A stretch of DNA of 64,000 nucleotides from Terebella lapidaria (GCA_949152475.1 OX424569.1:29929950-29993949); one strand, 5' to 3'; counted from the stretch's first letter, positions 13,196 to 26,278 are shown. A program made the numbers and translations. Notes: generated by a model from the sequence alone, not told the origin.

Positions 13196-13784
13196 GTTGT
13201 GTTGTTCCTGTCATTGGCACTGTCGCACATTCAAGGCAAGATGAACACGATGGAGAAGAAAAAGGGAACACAACTCATACTCACAAACCACAATATTAAA
13301 CCGAGGACATTGCTGGCGCCAATGTGGACACAAATTATTTCCACCTCCTATTTTGCACTCTTTATCTATCTACTCTTCCGTTGCTATTGGGGACAACGTG
13401 GGTTATTATATGTGGACGGATTGCTTCGATGTTTTGGGACAGAGAGGCACTACCATCCCGTTATATCAGAAAATGTCAAGTCGCATTTCTTTAGGACGGC
13501 GGATGGCTGGTGGGAGTATACAATGACCAGCTAGCAGCATAAATTGTCGTTCCTATATATGTACGAATCCATGGCTGTATTCGTTCATTGTAGGGGAAGT
13601 GGAGCAAACGAGCTTGATGCAAGCGCCAGTGCAAATTATGTGATTGCACAGCGAAGGTCATGTTTTATTCAAGAGGATGCAACAAGTCGGTGCACATAAT
13701 GTTTGCTGCTGATATTTGTTCAGACTCGTCTGGCTCTGTTGTCTGTGTGTGAATGTCTCAGTCATATTGGGTGTTCGTATTGGA

Positions 13785-13905
13785 GATAAAACATCTGAAT
13801 TGGTCGGGCATTGTTTCTGTTGCAAAATGTTGTATTTTACGTTCGCTATTGTCATCATCAAAATTCAGTTGTACCGGTGGTAATAAATTGATACTTACAT
13901 AATTT
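13785..13905 (+). repeat. Rep-C interspersed repeat, partial
   Basis: It shares 'tgtttctgttgcaaaatgtt', 'gtattttacgtt', 'catcatcaaaatt' and 'ggtggtaataaattgatac' with the Rep-C copies at 54815-55045 and elsewhere. Confidence 0.55.
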
Positions 13906-16819
13906 ATATAACTGAATTGCATGCTTGATCTGTGCGCTACGATTCGCCTCATGTTATCATGATTTCTTTGAAAATGATAACATCACAAAAAGGTTCGTAT
14001 GTCTGCCGCTGATGAAGATAATTTGATTTTTGATATCAGTTTTTTATTGGATTTTCGGTTTTGGATATAATTATTTTTTTTACTCCCGAAATGTTTCCCT
14101 GGACCAGTGTTACCATGTCCCTCTATAAAATGTCTTGAGTTTAGCCACGACTTTGCTTAAATGACATTTTTGCGGGCATGTTATCAGAAAGAAAATGAAT
14201 GTATGCCATCCACTGAGTTACAATAACTTTGATTTGCGGTAAATATAATGGGAAAGTGAGTGAATTGAGACAGAGAACTATAACTACAGATCTATAACTA
14301 TGGCGCGTCTGCCTTCAAAACTGAGAGTAACTGGAGTTGGGTCATGCAATTCGATTGCATCCTTATGTACAGATGGATTCTATAAGTTTTTTATATTTCT
14401 ATAAGTTAAAAAGTGACCAATCAAAGGAAAACAAATGTCGCCCACAGGAACCATTTACACAACGGAAGTAAACGTGAGTCCAAAGCCTACACTCGAGAGG
14501 ACTACGTTGTTCGATCAACTGCTGGAATACCCCCCCCCCCCCTAAAAAAAAAACTTCCCACTCTCGTGTGGACACTACTAATAATAGGTCCAGGATCAGG
14601 TCTACCACATCGATAAAATTGTTGCGGATTCCAATGCACGTGGATATTTAATAATTTATTACACACGATACATACTGTACCATGATGCAATAAGTAATCC
14701 TACCCAAACTGTATTTGACTTGACCGTGTTGGATGGTGCCCTTGAGCTATTGTATGGATTGCAAAACCCCACCCCGATGCTCCATATAAATCGCAAACGC
14801 ATATAAATAACGTGGAGCATTGGTCCTTTCGGTTCTCCTTCATCCCATATACAACGATATTAAAACCTCCTTTGATACAATGGTCACCTACTACCATCGA
14901 CGAGACCCAGATAGAAATGCAGGTACCAGTTAATCCCAGTTGAGATCAGGCTCTTGTGAAAAGTAATAGAAACCATGTCACCTACAATGGAGAGAATTAT
15001 TTTTGCAGCCAGCAGGAATATGTTGGGATGGGAAAGTTTGTGCGATTATTAACCTTAATTTAATTAATTAAATTGCTGATTATTCTCCATATAATAATGA
15101 CAAAAGAACACATCCATAGATAAATGGTTGTAATGTTGCCCATTGTACTGGATCAAGTTGATAGTTTATGGCGTCTATTTTGGTGTAAAAACCATATTAT
15201 CCATCACACTTTATCACTTATATTTCGGAAAATATAAAAGTTGGCTATCCTTCGTTATTGTTTTAATAACATAAAAAATTTAGCTCAATATTTTTGTTGC
15301 ACTACTGTATGCGTATGTATCACGGTCAACCATCCAAAAATATCGCAAAGCTCTTAGACATGTCAGAGTATTTGCGTTTATTCACGAGATTCACGAGAAA
15401 TGTAAACCTCTTTGAAACAACCAGAAATATTATTTTTTGGAAGTACTATGTTGAGTACCTTTTGTTGAGATAACTATATTTAAAACAAATGATAGCAGGA
15501 CCGGAGCCGCCCATGCCTCCCTCCGTGGGTCTCTTTTTACCCAAACTTAGAAGACCAGCGCGACGCACTGGCCAATCATGCCGAATCGGCCTATTGTGCT
15601 TCGCTGTGTGGTTCATTATCTGTTTAAAAATAGGCTGTGTGCTCGGGAGAGCGCCATCTATCTTAACAGGCATCTGTTGTAGCAGAGTTATATTAGTTAT
15701 GGTTGCAATCATGACATGACCAGTGTACCACTTTGTAGATAGTGCATAGCATATTATGTTGCACCAATGCAGATCATTTACCCGAAGCATATAATCAATT
15801 TGTCCCGAAAGAATAAATAAACTCGATGTTAAAATAGTGTGTTAGAATTCAACATTCTTCAATATATCTGCCTTATCAAAACCTACATATACATGTACAA
15901 GTGTTCGTGGATCTCACAACAGATATGCACTATCTAATTTCTGTTTAATATTCCTCAATATATCTTCTTATCCAAAATATTATTAAAGATTCACAACATG
16001 ATGCCTCTATCGCAACTGCTTTACTCACTAACCACTTCACACAGCGGTTTAGCTAATGGCAAGCACTGAAGCTTGTCTTCCCACAATGCCTGTAGTCTCC
16101 TTGCCGCCACAAGTATTGATTCAGCTTAACACAATACATGGGGAGGAACACCAATATTGCCTGGATGGCAAAAGGTCATACTCGTAACTCCACTCAACAA
16201 AGGTCTGTTGTATTTTTCACTCTCCCGATTTTTTTGTCACGTGTATCATCGTTTCTTTTGATTTTGACTATTCGTCGGTTATCACATTGCAATTGATTAC
16301 AAAGTACTGACTATTGAAATGAATGTTGAGCTTAATGGTCACAATAATATAGCCGTCTATATTGTGTTTAAAATTCTAGAATGATTTTAATATGATGATG
16401 TGTTAGTCAAACTGGCAAAATGGCAGGTTCGATTTTTATTGTACATGAAAAAATGTATTGTTCAATTCGAAGAAGTATGCACACAAATATGTGTACCATG
16501 TGTGCATTTTCATATTGCATGAAAACAAATGTTAAAAACTTACAACATTAGATCACTGACAGCAATTGTGGAAAATAACATAATCCACAACAATGGAATC
16601 TATGAATGTAAACAATAGAAATCAAATTTTAACAGTGACAGTATGTCGAAACGTGAAGTGCCATCAACTCAGAAGTTCATACCATTGTACATTCATTGAA
16701 ACTTGAATATGAACCACAAAAATGCTCACTACTATTACATGTATAACACAAAATATTGTATCTGTTGTGATGACAAATTTATCCTGTTTATGATCTTTAC
16801 ATTCATTTTTAAATTGCAA

Positions 16820-16843
16820 GTCCATTTTACCCTCCTGTAACTG
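16820..16843 (+). pseudogene. Decayed copy of the 24-nt sushi-gene exon
   Basis: It is equal in length and close in sequence to the exon at 8997-9020 and would read G-P-F-Y-P-P-V-T in the same phase. The acceptor has changed from ttgcag to ttgcaa and the donor from gtaagt to gtgccc, so it is unlikely to be spliced normally. Confidence 0.6.
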
Positions 16844-16879
16844 GTGCCCCGTCAGTATTTATGACACATACTAATTTTA

Positions 16880-17310
16880 GCATGTACACTGCGACCCAAA
16901 CACTGTTGTTTTTTCATGTGTGTGTTCATATCCAGAATTCACATGGTTTTGACCTTCATCCTTTACTATCACTCAAATTTGACGGCGCACACTAATTTTG
17001 CAAAATGTGTCCATGAGATTTGATCTAGGAATATATGTTTGTCTGTTTGTGGTTATCCATTTCTACATTTTGCACCATTTCCACAGACTGAACCAATAAA
17101 GCCCACAATTTACGTCATTAGTTTAAATGTAAGTGGCTGGCATTTCCACAATACGTACGGCCTAAACAGTACAAAAATAGCAGGCAAACAAACTCCTATA
17201 ACACTATAATCGCAAATGGCATCACTGTAAAAATAAAGCGGTAAAAACGGGTGACGGCCGGGTGGTGTCAGAGACTATCTATGGTATCTGGCACCTAAAA
17301 CATCCGGAGG
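16880..17310 (+). repeat. Pre-A fragment of repeat U and unassigned sequence
   Basis: 17080-17230 carries the pre-A landmark 'ccacaatacgtacggcc' in + orientation. It runs into an inverted A block at about 17330, so an inversion junction lies near 17310. 16880-17080 shows nothing recognisable. Confidence 0.5.
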
Positions 17311-18100
17311 AAAATATCTCTGAATTCATACTCACAAATATTCCCATTCCGGGTCCACCATCCTGGAGCAATGCAAATTGACATTTTCTGATATAACGTG
17401 ATGGTGTCTCTCTGTCCCAAGACCTAACGGCAATCCGTGTTTTCCCTCACAGAGAGTGGCCCACTTTGTCCCCAATAGCAACTGGAATACTAGAAAAAAA
17501 GAGAGTGTGAAACGAAGGATGGAAAAAATTTGTGTCCACATTGACACCAGGGATGTCCTTGGTGTAATATAGTGGTTCGGGAGTAGGAGTTGTATTCCCT
17601 TGGTTCTTCTCTTCCTTGCCTTGTATGTGCGACAGTGCCATTGACATCAATAAAATGGACTGATTAAGTTGGGTGAAAGATTCCAAGATTTAATTTTTCG
17701 TGCATGTTATTTTTGTGTTGTGCACTTCTTGTCTTCGTCCATGGGTGGTAATCATCTAATTCTAATGATTTTTTCCCATTCTACTTTACTTTCACATCGA
17801 TTTCATCTGCACTTGTGCTATTGAATTATATTGTTTGCCAGACATGTTTTCTACGTTCAGGCCCTACATATTATGATACTGCCAGTCACTTCCATGCAAA
17901 ACAAATCAAGTAGAATGTGAATTATTCTCTGGTCCATTCAGGTTCAGTTTAATGAATAAGAAACAATTTTGGTAAGCGACCCGATGCTGTAATAGACATA
18001 GAATCAATACCCAGTATTAAGTATTCCGAGCGAACAAAACAGAGTCAGTTATCCAATCTCATAGTCCGGGGCCAGAAAGTCATATCAGGCATACGAAATG
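17310..18100 (-). repeat. Complex repeat U, inverted A fragment
   Basis: On the minus strand, block A (17690 down to 17330) and its pre-A leader (17940-17700) match copy 1. The short frames on this strand are conserved only in part with other copies and show no domain. Confidence 0.6.
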
Positions 18101-18480
18101 AGAGAAAACAAAAATGACAGGGAAACTCATGAACCCCCGAAAATGGCCATTAGGAGGGGAAACCAGGTGTTCCGGAGAGAGTGAGCATTTCCTGCCCCAC
18201 AAGTGGCATCCGTCATGAATTCCCAAAATTAACATGAAAATAGATCTAGTTGCATGGCAGTCATGGATTTGGTGTATTTATCAACCAGATCATTATGACG
18301 TCCACAGAATATCTTAAAGGCAATAAGAAACTGGTAAGAAACTGGTGAGGCTTCACTGAATAAGAAACTGGTGGGGCTTCACACCATACTGGTGAAGGCA
18401 ACTTGGTGTGGGAAGTTTATATTAGTTGTGATGTAATCCGATAACTCGCACATGGAACATGTATTTGTATGCATACTTGT
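18100..18480. other. Unassigned sequence with a short tandem duplication
   Basis: 18323-18410 contains direct repeats of 'aataagaaactggt' and 'gtgaggcttcac'. I see nothing else in this stretch. Confidence 0.4.
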
Positions 18481-19337
18481 TCGAATTGAACAATACGTTG
18501 TTTGATTGTATTTAACAAACAATACTTTAACAATACAAAACAATACAAAACCGTTCTCTTTCTCATTCCATTCTGCCAGATTGACTAATATATCATCATA
18601 TAAAAGAAATTCAAGAAATTTGAACAGAATATAGGTAGTTATATTATTGTTTCAACTAAGTGCTAACATTTATAGTCGCAGTCATTTTTTTGTAATTAAT
18701 TACAGTGTTATTCCCGACGAATGGTCAAATTCAATACAATTGTCGGAAAAGCGTTGAAAGAAAAACAATACTACATGTAACAATGTAATCAATAATGGGA
18801 AAAATACAGCAAACATTTGCTGAATTAATTGACGGCTATGAACTTTTGCTGGTGCGTTAGACTGAATCAATACCAGTGGAGGCAAAGAAACCAGAGGCAT
18901 TGTGGGAAGGCAACTTGTAGTGTTTTTCATCATCTAAACCGCTGTGTGAAATGATTAGTGAGTGAAGCATTTTGAGCTAAACGCATCACATTGTGAACTT
19001 TTAAAGTTGGATAAGAAGATATATTGAAGAATACCAAATTCAAAGGAAAAAATATATACTACCGGTAAATCATGTATGGATGTATAAGAACTACGAGCAC
19101 CTGTATCTGTAACTTTGATAAGGCAGATATATTGAAAAATATCAAACTGTAATATTGTATGTCGCATAATATTTCGAGGTAATGGATAATTTGCTTCTGG
19201 CGAATGATGTGCATTATTGCAACAAAATATGTCACGTACAAAATATGTCATGCATATTGGCATACTGGCCAGGTGATGATTGCGACCAATACTGGTATAT
19301 CCCTACTACAACAGATGAGAAATAAGATGGATGACGT

Positions 19338-20001
19338 CAGGGCTGGGGTCAAATACGTATTTGTATTTGTATTTAAATACAGCACTTTTGCGTATTTGTA
19401 TTTTATTTGTATTTGAATAGAATAAAATATCATATTTGTATTTGTATTGTATTTGATTGCTGTATTTGATGTATTTGCTCAAATATTTAATCAAATACAT
19501 TGAAATAAAACAAGGATTGTTTAATATTGTTACTTTTTGTTCAGACTGAGTTCAAGATGTTCAGCTGATACAAACTTAGCTCCCACACCACAGAATGGCA
19601 CTGATAAGGACCCCTGCCTCACAATGTTTAGAAATCACCAGGACTGAAACAAACCCGAGAGAATAACCCGCCATTATTTAGTCCCTTACATCACATTACA
19701 GATCCCTATCATTTCCTGTCTCCATGGTGAGACCTCTGGGCATCTGTGCAGGATCAAAGGCTATCCGACTGGCGTGAATGCCTGTACAAACTACATGTAT
19801 GTTTGTACTGGGACATGCTGACCACATCCTGACCACATGCTGACAAAAACAATGATATTTGAATTTGTATTTGTATTTGTGACATGATATTTGTATTTGA
19901 TAAAAAAAATTTAATGTATTTATATTTGTTTTTGTATTTGAAATCTGAAAATAAAAATATTTGTATTTGTATTTGATTAAGTGTATTTGACCCCAGCCCT
20001 G
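19338..20001. mobile_element. hAT-type non-autonomous DNA transposon
   Basis: The ends are inverted repeats of 19 bp, CAGGGCTGGGGTCAAATAC, at both termini. A perfect 8-bp direct duplication, GATGACGT, flanks the element (19330-19337 and 20002-20009), the hallmark length for hAT. Subterminal regions are rich in 'atttgtatttg' on one side and its complement on the other. No transposase frame is present, so it depends on a partner element. The flanks rejoin to give the uninterrupted D/E junction seen in other U copies. Confidence 0.88.
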
Positions 20002-21319
20002 GATGACGTCCAACGGAACACAGTCATGCTTCAGCAAAGAGTACAGAGAGAAGCAGGAGTGGCCGATTGGGGATTAGTATCCATTACCATTGACAAGGCT
20101 GTGATCTCGGCTGGGATTTACTGGCAGTCAGATTTTATTGGGATCCTGTTGAAGGTAGTAGGTGATTGTGGTATCAAAGAAGATTTTATTATCGTCTTAT
20201 ATGGGTTAGGGGAGAATCAAAAGGATCAATGCTTCAAGTTATTTATGTGTGGTTGTGCTTCATATTGAGCAGCATGGTGGGGCTTTGCAGTTCACTCCAT
20301 AGTTCAAGGCGACGATTTCAACATAGGCTAAATGCAATTTTGGTGGGGTTACTCGTTGCGTCATGATATATTATATCCTGAAATTGTTTTATATACACGA
20401 ATTCTATTGCTGTGGTGTTCGTCAGTATTTAGTCCCTAATTATCCTGAATCTAGACATGAAATGATATCCACGAGAGTGAATGTGATATTCTCATGAGTT
20501 ATTGGATCAACTCCAGAAGATGACCGACCGATGTTGTCGTCTCGACTGTAGGCTACTGGCTCACATTTCTGTTACCATGTTGAAGATCCCCGTGGGTGCC
20601 ATTTGTTTTCCGTTTATGGGTCAACTTGTAATTTATAGAAATACAAAGAATTGCAGGACCAATTTTCGGTCACCCTTAGTTTCGACGGCAGACACGTCGA
20701 GGTTATAGATCATTTGCCTACGTGTATCTCGGTATTGCAGACACTGAAAATGACTGCATAATGTTCTTTGTCCCGATTGGCTTGGTGTAAAATTTGGACA
20801 GGAAATATGGGTTGAGTGACGGCAAATTATTTTAACACAATGGATGGAATACATGCATATTCATTCTCAATACCAAAACATTAGCCCTCTTAAACTTAGG
20901 TCATAAATATTCGGTGTTGGTTACATTAAAGACATGTTATGTATGGACCTGGTAACAATGATACAAGGAAATCATTTCTGGAATAGAAACAAAATCAGAC
21001 CAAACACTCATATCCAAAACCAAATTAGCGTCATCATTGGCAGCCAAATGATACTTCGTGTCACCCTCACAACAGTGACCTTATAGTTCTCGAAGAAATT
21101 ATGATCAACATTGATGTAGTTATCATGAGGCAGATAGTACCTTACACATCAATCATGCTATGCTGTTATATATCCGATGTTTTATCTACATCATAAACGT
21201 CCAATATAACTGAGGCAGTCATTCACACACAGGAAATTGAGCCGGACGATTCTTTTCAAATATCAGCAGCAAACATGACTTGCACGACTTGTTGCATCCC
21301 CTTGAATAAAACATAGAAT

Positions 21320-21530
21320 GTATGTATCAACCTATTTACCGTGATAACCAGATTCTGATGTTGCCAATTGAAAAACTTACCATCAAATGCTTTTGGGACA
21401 GAAACAAAGCCCGACATTTATATCTGAAGCCACACAGGTGTCACCGGGGGCAGTCAGTGTGTAATTATAGTTGTTTCTACTATACACCAGATCGAAATAG
21501 TGCACAACTGCCCATCAACTTATCCAAGCA
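21320..21530 (-). repeat. Rep-C interspersed repeat
   Basis: The minus-strand copy includes 'gggacagaaacaaagcccgac', 'gggggcagtcagtgtg', 'agttgtttctactatacacc' and 'gcacaactgcccatcaact', matching the copies at 55950-56175 and 63090-63255. Confidence 0.6.
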
Positions 21531-22639
21531 ATGACCATCACTTCGCTGTCAAATGATTTTGCACTGGAGCTCAGATCATCATCCTGCTCCAGTTTCATTT
21601 ACACATGATGAAATTGACATGAATTCATACATGTATATGAAGGACAGTTTATGCTGCTAGCTGATCATTGCATATTCCCATCCCCACATCCCGGGTCCAG
21701 CATCCTAAAGCAATGCAACTTGACATTTTCTGATGTAACGTGATGGTGGTGCCTGTCTGTCCCGAAGCATCCAAGCAATCCGTCTTTTCTCCCACAGAGA
21801 ATAACCCATGTTGTCCCCAATAGCAACCGGAATAGTAGAGGGATAGAGAGTGTGAAACGGGAGGTGGAAAGAATTTGTGTCCACATTGGCACCAGGGATG
21901 TCCTTGGTGCAATATTATGGCTTGGGAGGAGTTGTACTCCTTTCTCCTCCATATTCATCTTGACTTGGCTGAGGATAAAACGGCAGTACAAATGACAGGA
22001 ATAAAACGGAACAATTAGGTTTGATTGGAAGATTCCGAGCTTATATATTCTCATGAGGATTTATATGGTTGTTATTTTGTTCCATGCACTACTTGTGTGC
22101 CTCTGGCATGCTTCGCTATAGTTTCCGTCCATGGGTGGTGTTCATCTAATTTCAATTTATTTGTTTTGAGCCTTTCTTCAATGTTTGCATTTTACATTCG
22201 CAGCTATTACATTTGCGATTAAATGGTATTGTTTGCATTTTATCTTTTTGTACTGTTTAGGCCGTACATATTATAATAATGCCAGTCAATTACCCGTAGC
22301 ACAAATCAATTAGAATGTGAATTATATACTGGTCCATTCTGGTAAAACTCCTGATATGCAGAAAACATAATGAATAAGAACCAATGTTGGGACACTGGTG
22401 GATTTTTTTCTACAATTGTTCTATGTAATCTGGTGCTCTATGTCTGTATTTATTTTGATGTGTTATTGATAATGTACACATGAAAAACTTATTGGCATGC
22501 ATTCTTATATGATTCAAACAATACATTTTTTCCTTGTACATTATGACAGAATGTTTGAAATCTTTCTCTTTGTCACGCCATGTTGCCAGCTGGACTGATG
22601 TATCATCATAATAAAACATTGGAGAAGTTTAAACACAAT

Positions 22640-23160
22640 ATAGGTAGATAAATCAAATACTAACATTCATTTTCATAGTCAGTATTTTGTAAACCAATTG
22701 CAGGGTTATCCCCCAAGCGATGGTCAAAATCAATACATGTGGGGAAAAGCATTGAAAGAGAAACAATAAAACACATGACAAAAACGTAAAAATGGAAAAA
22801 ATAAAGCCGACATTTGCTGAATGAATTACGACTGTGAACGTGTGCCATCCAGGCACAATGGTGTTTCTTCCCCTCACAGTGTGTTGAAATGAATCAATAC
22901 TCGTGGCGGCAAAGAATCCAGAAGCATTGTGAGAAAACAACTTCTAGTGTATGTCAGTATCAATCTATTACCACCAATACAACCTATGTCATTAGGTAAA
23001 CTGCTGTGTGAGGTGATTAGTGAGTGGAGCAATTGTGCTAAAATAGCACAGTATGAACTTTAAGATCTTGGATAAGAAGATATTTTGAAGAAAGTCCGAT
23101 TCTAAGGAAAAGGGAAAAACTGATGCTAACTGATGTATGGATGTATGGGAACCACGAGCA
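22640..23160 (-). repeat. Complex repeat U, inverted E fragment
   Basis: The minus strand carries the E-block landmarks ('aatcaatactcgtggcggcaa' read on +, and 'aaactgctgtgtgaggtgatt'). It is cut at about 23160, where a + strand U copy begins, so this is another inversion junction. Confidence 0.55.
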
Positions 23161-24600
23161 CCTGCACAATATGTCTGCTGCTCTGTGGTCTGTGTGTGAA
23201 TGCCTCAATCATATTGGATGTTCGTATTGGAGATAAATCATCTGATATATAACTGAATATTTTTATTCAAGGGGATGTAACAAGTCCGTGTACAATATGT
23301 TTGCAACTGCAGCAATCATAAACATGATAACAGAAATGAGAGACAAAAAGACAACCATGATGTATTTTATCTAGATGTCATTTTATTCTAGATTCAAGAG
23401 GAATAGGGAATAACCAACCAAACCAATTGAATTCGTTTATATTCTAGAATTTCAGGACAACCTAGACCATGTAGACCATGATCAGATGATGTAATAAACA
23501 ACTCAAATTGCATTCAGCTTAACCATGTTGGAACTGGTGGCCTTGAACTATTGTATGAACTGCAAAGCCCAACCTCCTGCTCAGTATGGAGCACAAGCAC
23601 ACAGAAATAACTTGGAGCATCGATCCGTTTGAATCTCCCTTATCCCATATACGACGGGGCTAAAACCTCCTTTGATACCAAGATCTACTACCCTCGACGA
23701 GACCCCAATAAAAATACGACTGCCGGTTAATCCCAGCCGAGGTCACGCTCTTGTGAATGGTAATAGGAACTGATGTCCAATCGGCTACTTGTAGTTCTCT
23801 GGTGGTCCAATATCCATGTTATCTGTTGAGACAAGGCTGTGTGTTCGGGAATGCATCATGTATCTCAGTAGTCATGTGTTGTAGCAGGCTCATGCTAGTC
23901 ATTGTTGTGATCATCACATGGATGTTGTGATCATCACATGGCCAGTATGTCGATATGCAAATAGTGCATAACATATTACATTGCAATAATCCATATTTTC
24001 AGTATTCAAATATCCGTTCAATAATATTCAATACATCTTCTTATCCAAAATTTTAAAATTCAAAACGTGATGCCTCTAGCACAATTGCGTCACTCACTAA
24101 TCACTTCACACAGTGGTTTAGCTAATGACAAACGCTAGAACTCATCTTCCATCAATGCCTCTAGTGTCTTTACGCCACAAGTATTGAGTCAGCTTAATAC
24201 AATACATGGCGAGAAACTCCAATATTGCCTGGATGGCAAAAGGTCATGCTCGTAACTCCGCTCAACAGAGGTCTGCTGTATTTTCGCCATTCTTAATTGT
24301 GGTCATGTGTATTGTGTGTTTTTTCAATCCTTTGTTCCACATGTATCGATTTTGACCAATGTTGGAAATAATACTATAATTGATAAACAAATACTGACTA
24401 TGTAAAAATGAATGTTAGGACTTGACACAATACCTTCATTGAAACTCAGAAATGAACCAACATCAATCTCACTTCTGCAATCTGCACGAAATGTATTATC
24501 CTATGTGATGATGAAGTTGTCCTAATGTATTGTGATCAGTCCATTATTCATATACACTTCCATCTGAACCGCCTATCACTGGTAAGTTCCACTTAACACA
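23160..24600 (+). repeat. Complex repeat U, copy 7 (truncated)
   Basis: It contains B fragments (23160-23310), D (23510-23890) and E (24000-24340) in + orientation, then the region before the decayed 24-nt exon. A 19-bp direct duplication 'gttgtgatcatcacatgg' lies at 23905-23942. Confidence 0.6.
24558..24581 (+). pseudogene. Second decayed copy of the 24-nt sushi-gene exon
   Basis: It aligns without gaps to 8997-9020 and would read V-P-S-E-P-P-I-T. The donor gtaagt is intact, but the acceptor AG is gone (tatacac). Confidence 0.55.
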
Positions 24601-24620
24601 ACCTATTCTCCATTACTATA

Positions 24621-25183
24621 CTCTGATTCTTCCAACTTGTTTACACCGGTTTTTGACGATATCTTTGCCGTGCTAAATCGTATCGCTCTATAACTTAGCA
24701 TACCTCACCTGGGAGTCAAACGGCAGTTTTATACCGAATTTCAGACTTCTATCGCAATAATTGAATAATTTGGCAATCTACCCTAATGTTAAATTTCAGC
24801 CAAAAACGGGATCTCGAGAATCTGAGCATATTCGAGGATATTATCCTGTTTACATCCATCAGGAATCGATATATTGTTGTAATTTTAGACCAGAACACAC
24901 ATTGGGGCGTATTCTACACAAACATCTTGATTTCAAAAGATTGCACTACTACAAAACCGAGCAATGCACAAAATTGTGTGCGGACCCAGAAATTAAATGA
25001 CGGGGCTAAATTTAACATTGGTGTATATTGCCTACTTTTTCAATTTTCGTGCTAGAAGTCTGAAATTCGGTAAATAATTGCCGTTTGACTCCCAGGTGAA
25101 GTATGCCAAGTTATAGAACGATAGCATTTAGCATCGCAAAAATATCAGTTAAAAACAGTGTAAACGAGTTAGAAAAATCAGAG
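24621..25183. mobile_element. Non-autonomous DNA transposon with ~135-bp terminal inverted repeats
   Basis: Left (24621-24755) and right (25050-25183) ends are inverted copies of each other over roughly 135 bp with scattered mismatches. Both begin CTCTGATT and share 'cacctgggagtcaaacggc'. TATA flanks both sides (24617-24620, 25184-25187), so the target duplication is TA or TATA. The core has short frames with no domain I recognise. It sits in the copy of the intron between the 24-nt exon and terminal exon; the unduplicated intron at 9021-9195 lacks it. Confidence 0.8.
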
Positions 25184-25248
25184 TATAGTACAGCAGAAGA
25201 AACTTCCATACTTGTATTTGTCTTTTTGCAAAACATGCATAATAATTA

Positions 25249-25467
25249 GGAAGCCATGTAAAAGGCTTGGTTGATATACAAATAGAAAATACCGTCCACG
25301 AACCGAACTCACCCTTCGACTTCAATAGAGAAGTGGACCCTTGGGAGAACGCTAACAATAATCAGGACGTTAATGTGCGTGAAACTACGGTCGCGAGAAA
25401 TTTCCTCGTGAACAATACTGACGACGAATTAAGGAAACTAACCATGAACATTCAGACACTGACATAA
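25249..25467 (+). pseudogene. Duplicated terminal exon of the sushi-domain gene
   Basis: It is closely related to 9196-9467. The first ~29 codons after I-E-N align without gaps and encode I-E-N-T-V-H-E-P-N-S-P-F-D-F-N-R-E-V-D-P. Most differences there are synonymous third-position changes. A one-base indel further on shifts the C-terminus and ends it at an earlier stop, and the splice acceptor present in copy 1 is missing. It could be a pseudogene exon or the remains of a second gene copy that was under selection for some time. Confidence 0.6.
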
Positions 25468-25549
25468 TATCTAAAAGTATATTCATAAGTATATAAAACA
25501 AACTACCAACAGAAAATACATAAAAATAAGTTTTTTTATTGAATGGCTA

Positions 25550-26080
25550 AGAAATAATATCGTCTATAACTACTAGTAATGTATGAAAACATATGGAATT
25601 CATAATGTAATCAGATACCTCTGACAAACTGGGTCACACAGAAAAATAAACAAGAGGGTTTAGACATAGGCCTATATATGTTATTTGGCCCATACCTATT
25701 TTGTGTAATGATACACTGTATTCCAGTGCCTGATTGCACCATGTTGCTTGTGTTTGATATGTAATACGCAGATAATTTCGTGCATGCATGAAATTACTAT
25801 GTGATATTTTCCATAATAGTATGCATAGAGTTCTAGGTGCTAGTCGGAAAGTAGTTGTGTCAATATGAAGAGTATTTTATAGGTATTCATTTGATAACAA
25901 AATTGGGGTTCGTGTGTCCACATGATTATTGATATGGATTTAAGAATATTATTGAACTTCTCGAAATGTATAGTGATATACATTCAGTTATATCAATACG
26001 GTATGCCTAATCAATGACTCCATTCAGTGAAACGTACATCATGTCACAACGTTTTATCTATATATGTCTACTGGTGGGGG
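25550..26080 (+). repeat. Duplicated 3' flank of the sushi gene, first half
   Basis: It aligns with about 9560-10180, for example 'cttctgacaaactaggcc' against 'cctctgacaaactgggtc', and continues in order. The match stops near 26080 and resumes near 27660, so about 1.55 kb was inserted here or lost from the first copy. Confidence 0.6.
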
Positions 26081-26278
26081 TATTGCATAGAGTTCAACCC
26101 GGCCGTAATTTGGTACAGACGCTTATTACCTGAAGGTATAACTTGGAGTTGAATGTGGACCAACGGGTAATGGATAACTGTCGGTATTTCGGGTCGTTAA
26201 CGTGCATTAAAACATAATGTATAGCAACGGGCGAACATATATTTACTTTCTTTTTCACTTCACTAAACCATGTTTCCT

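Larger units (their letters stand above)
13200..16880 (+). repeat. Complex repeat U, copy 3
   Basis: It starts within block A (13200-13550), then B (13655-13790), C (14400-14530, with a C12/A10 homopolymer junction at about 14531), D (14700-14970 and 15560-15720) and E (15840-16220). The D block is split by about 580 bp of other sequence. It ends with a decayed copy of the 24-nt sushi-gene exon. Confidence 0.65.
18480..22330 (-). repeat. Complex repeat U, inverted near-complete copy
   Basis: Read on the minus strand the order is pre-A (22290-22080), A (22050-21660), B (about 21310-21230), C (20620-20500), D (20340-20020) and E (19260-18690), the same as copy 1. It is interrupted by the hAT-type element at 19338-20001 and by Rep-C sequence at 21320-21530. 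This is the best evidence that U moved or was duplicated as one unit. Confidence 0.65.

Noticed and set aside
24761..25055. Open frames inside the long-TIR element as a transposase remnant
   Set aside because: They are short and overlapping, with no recognisable DDE or DNA-binding motif.
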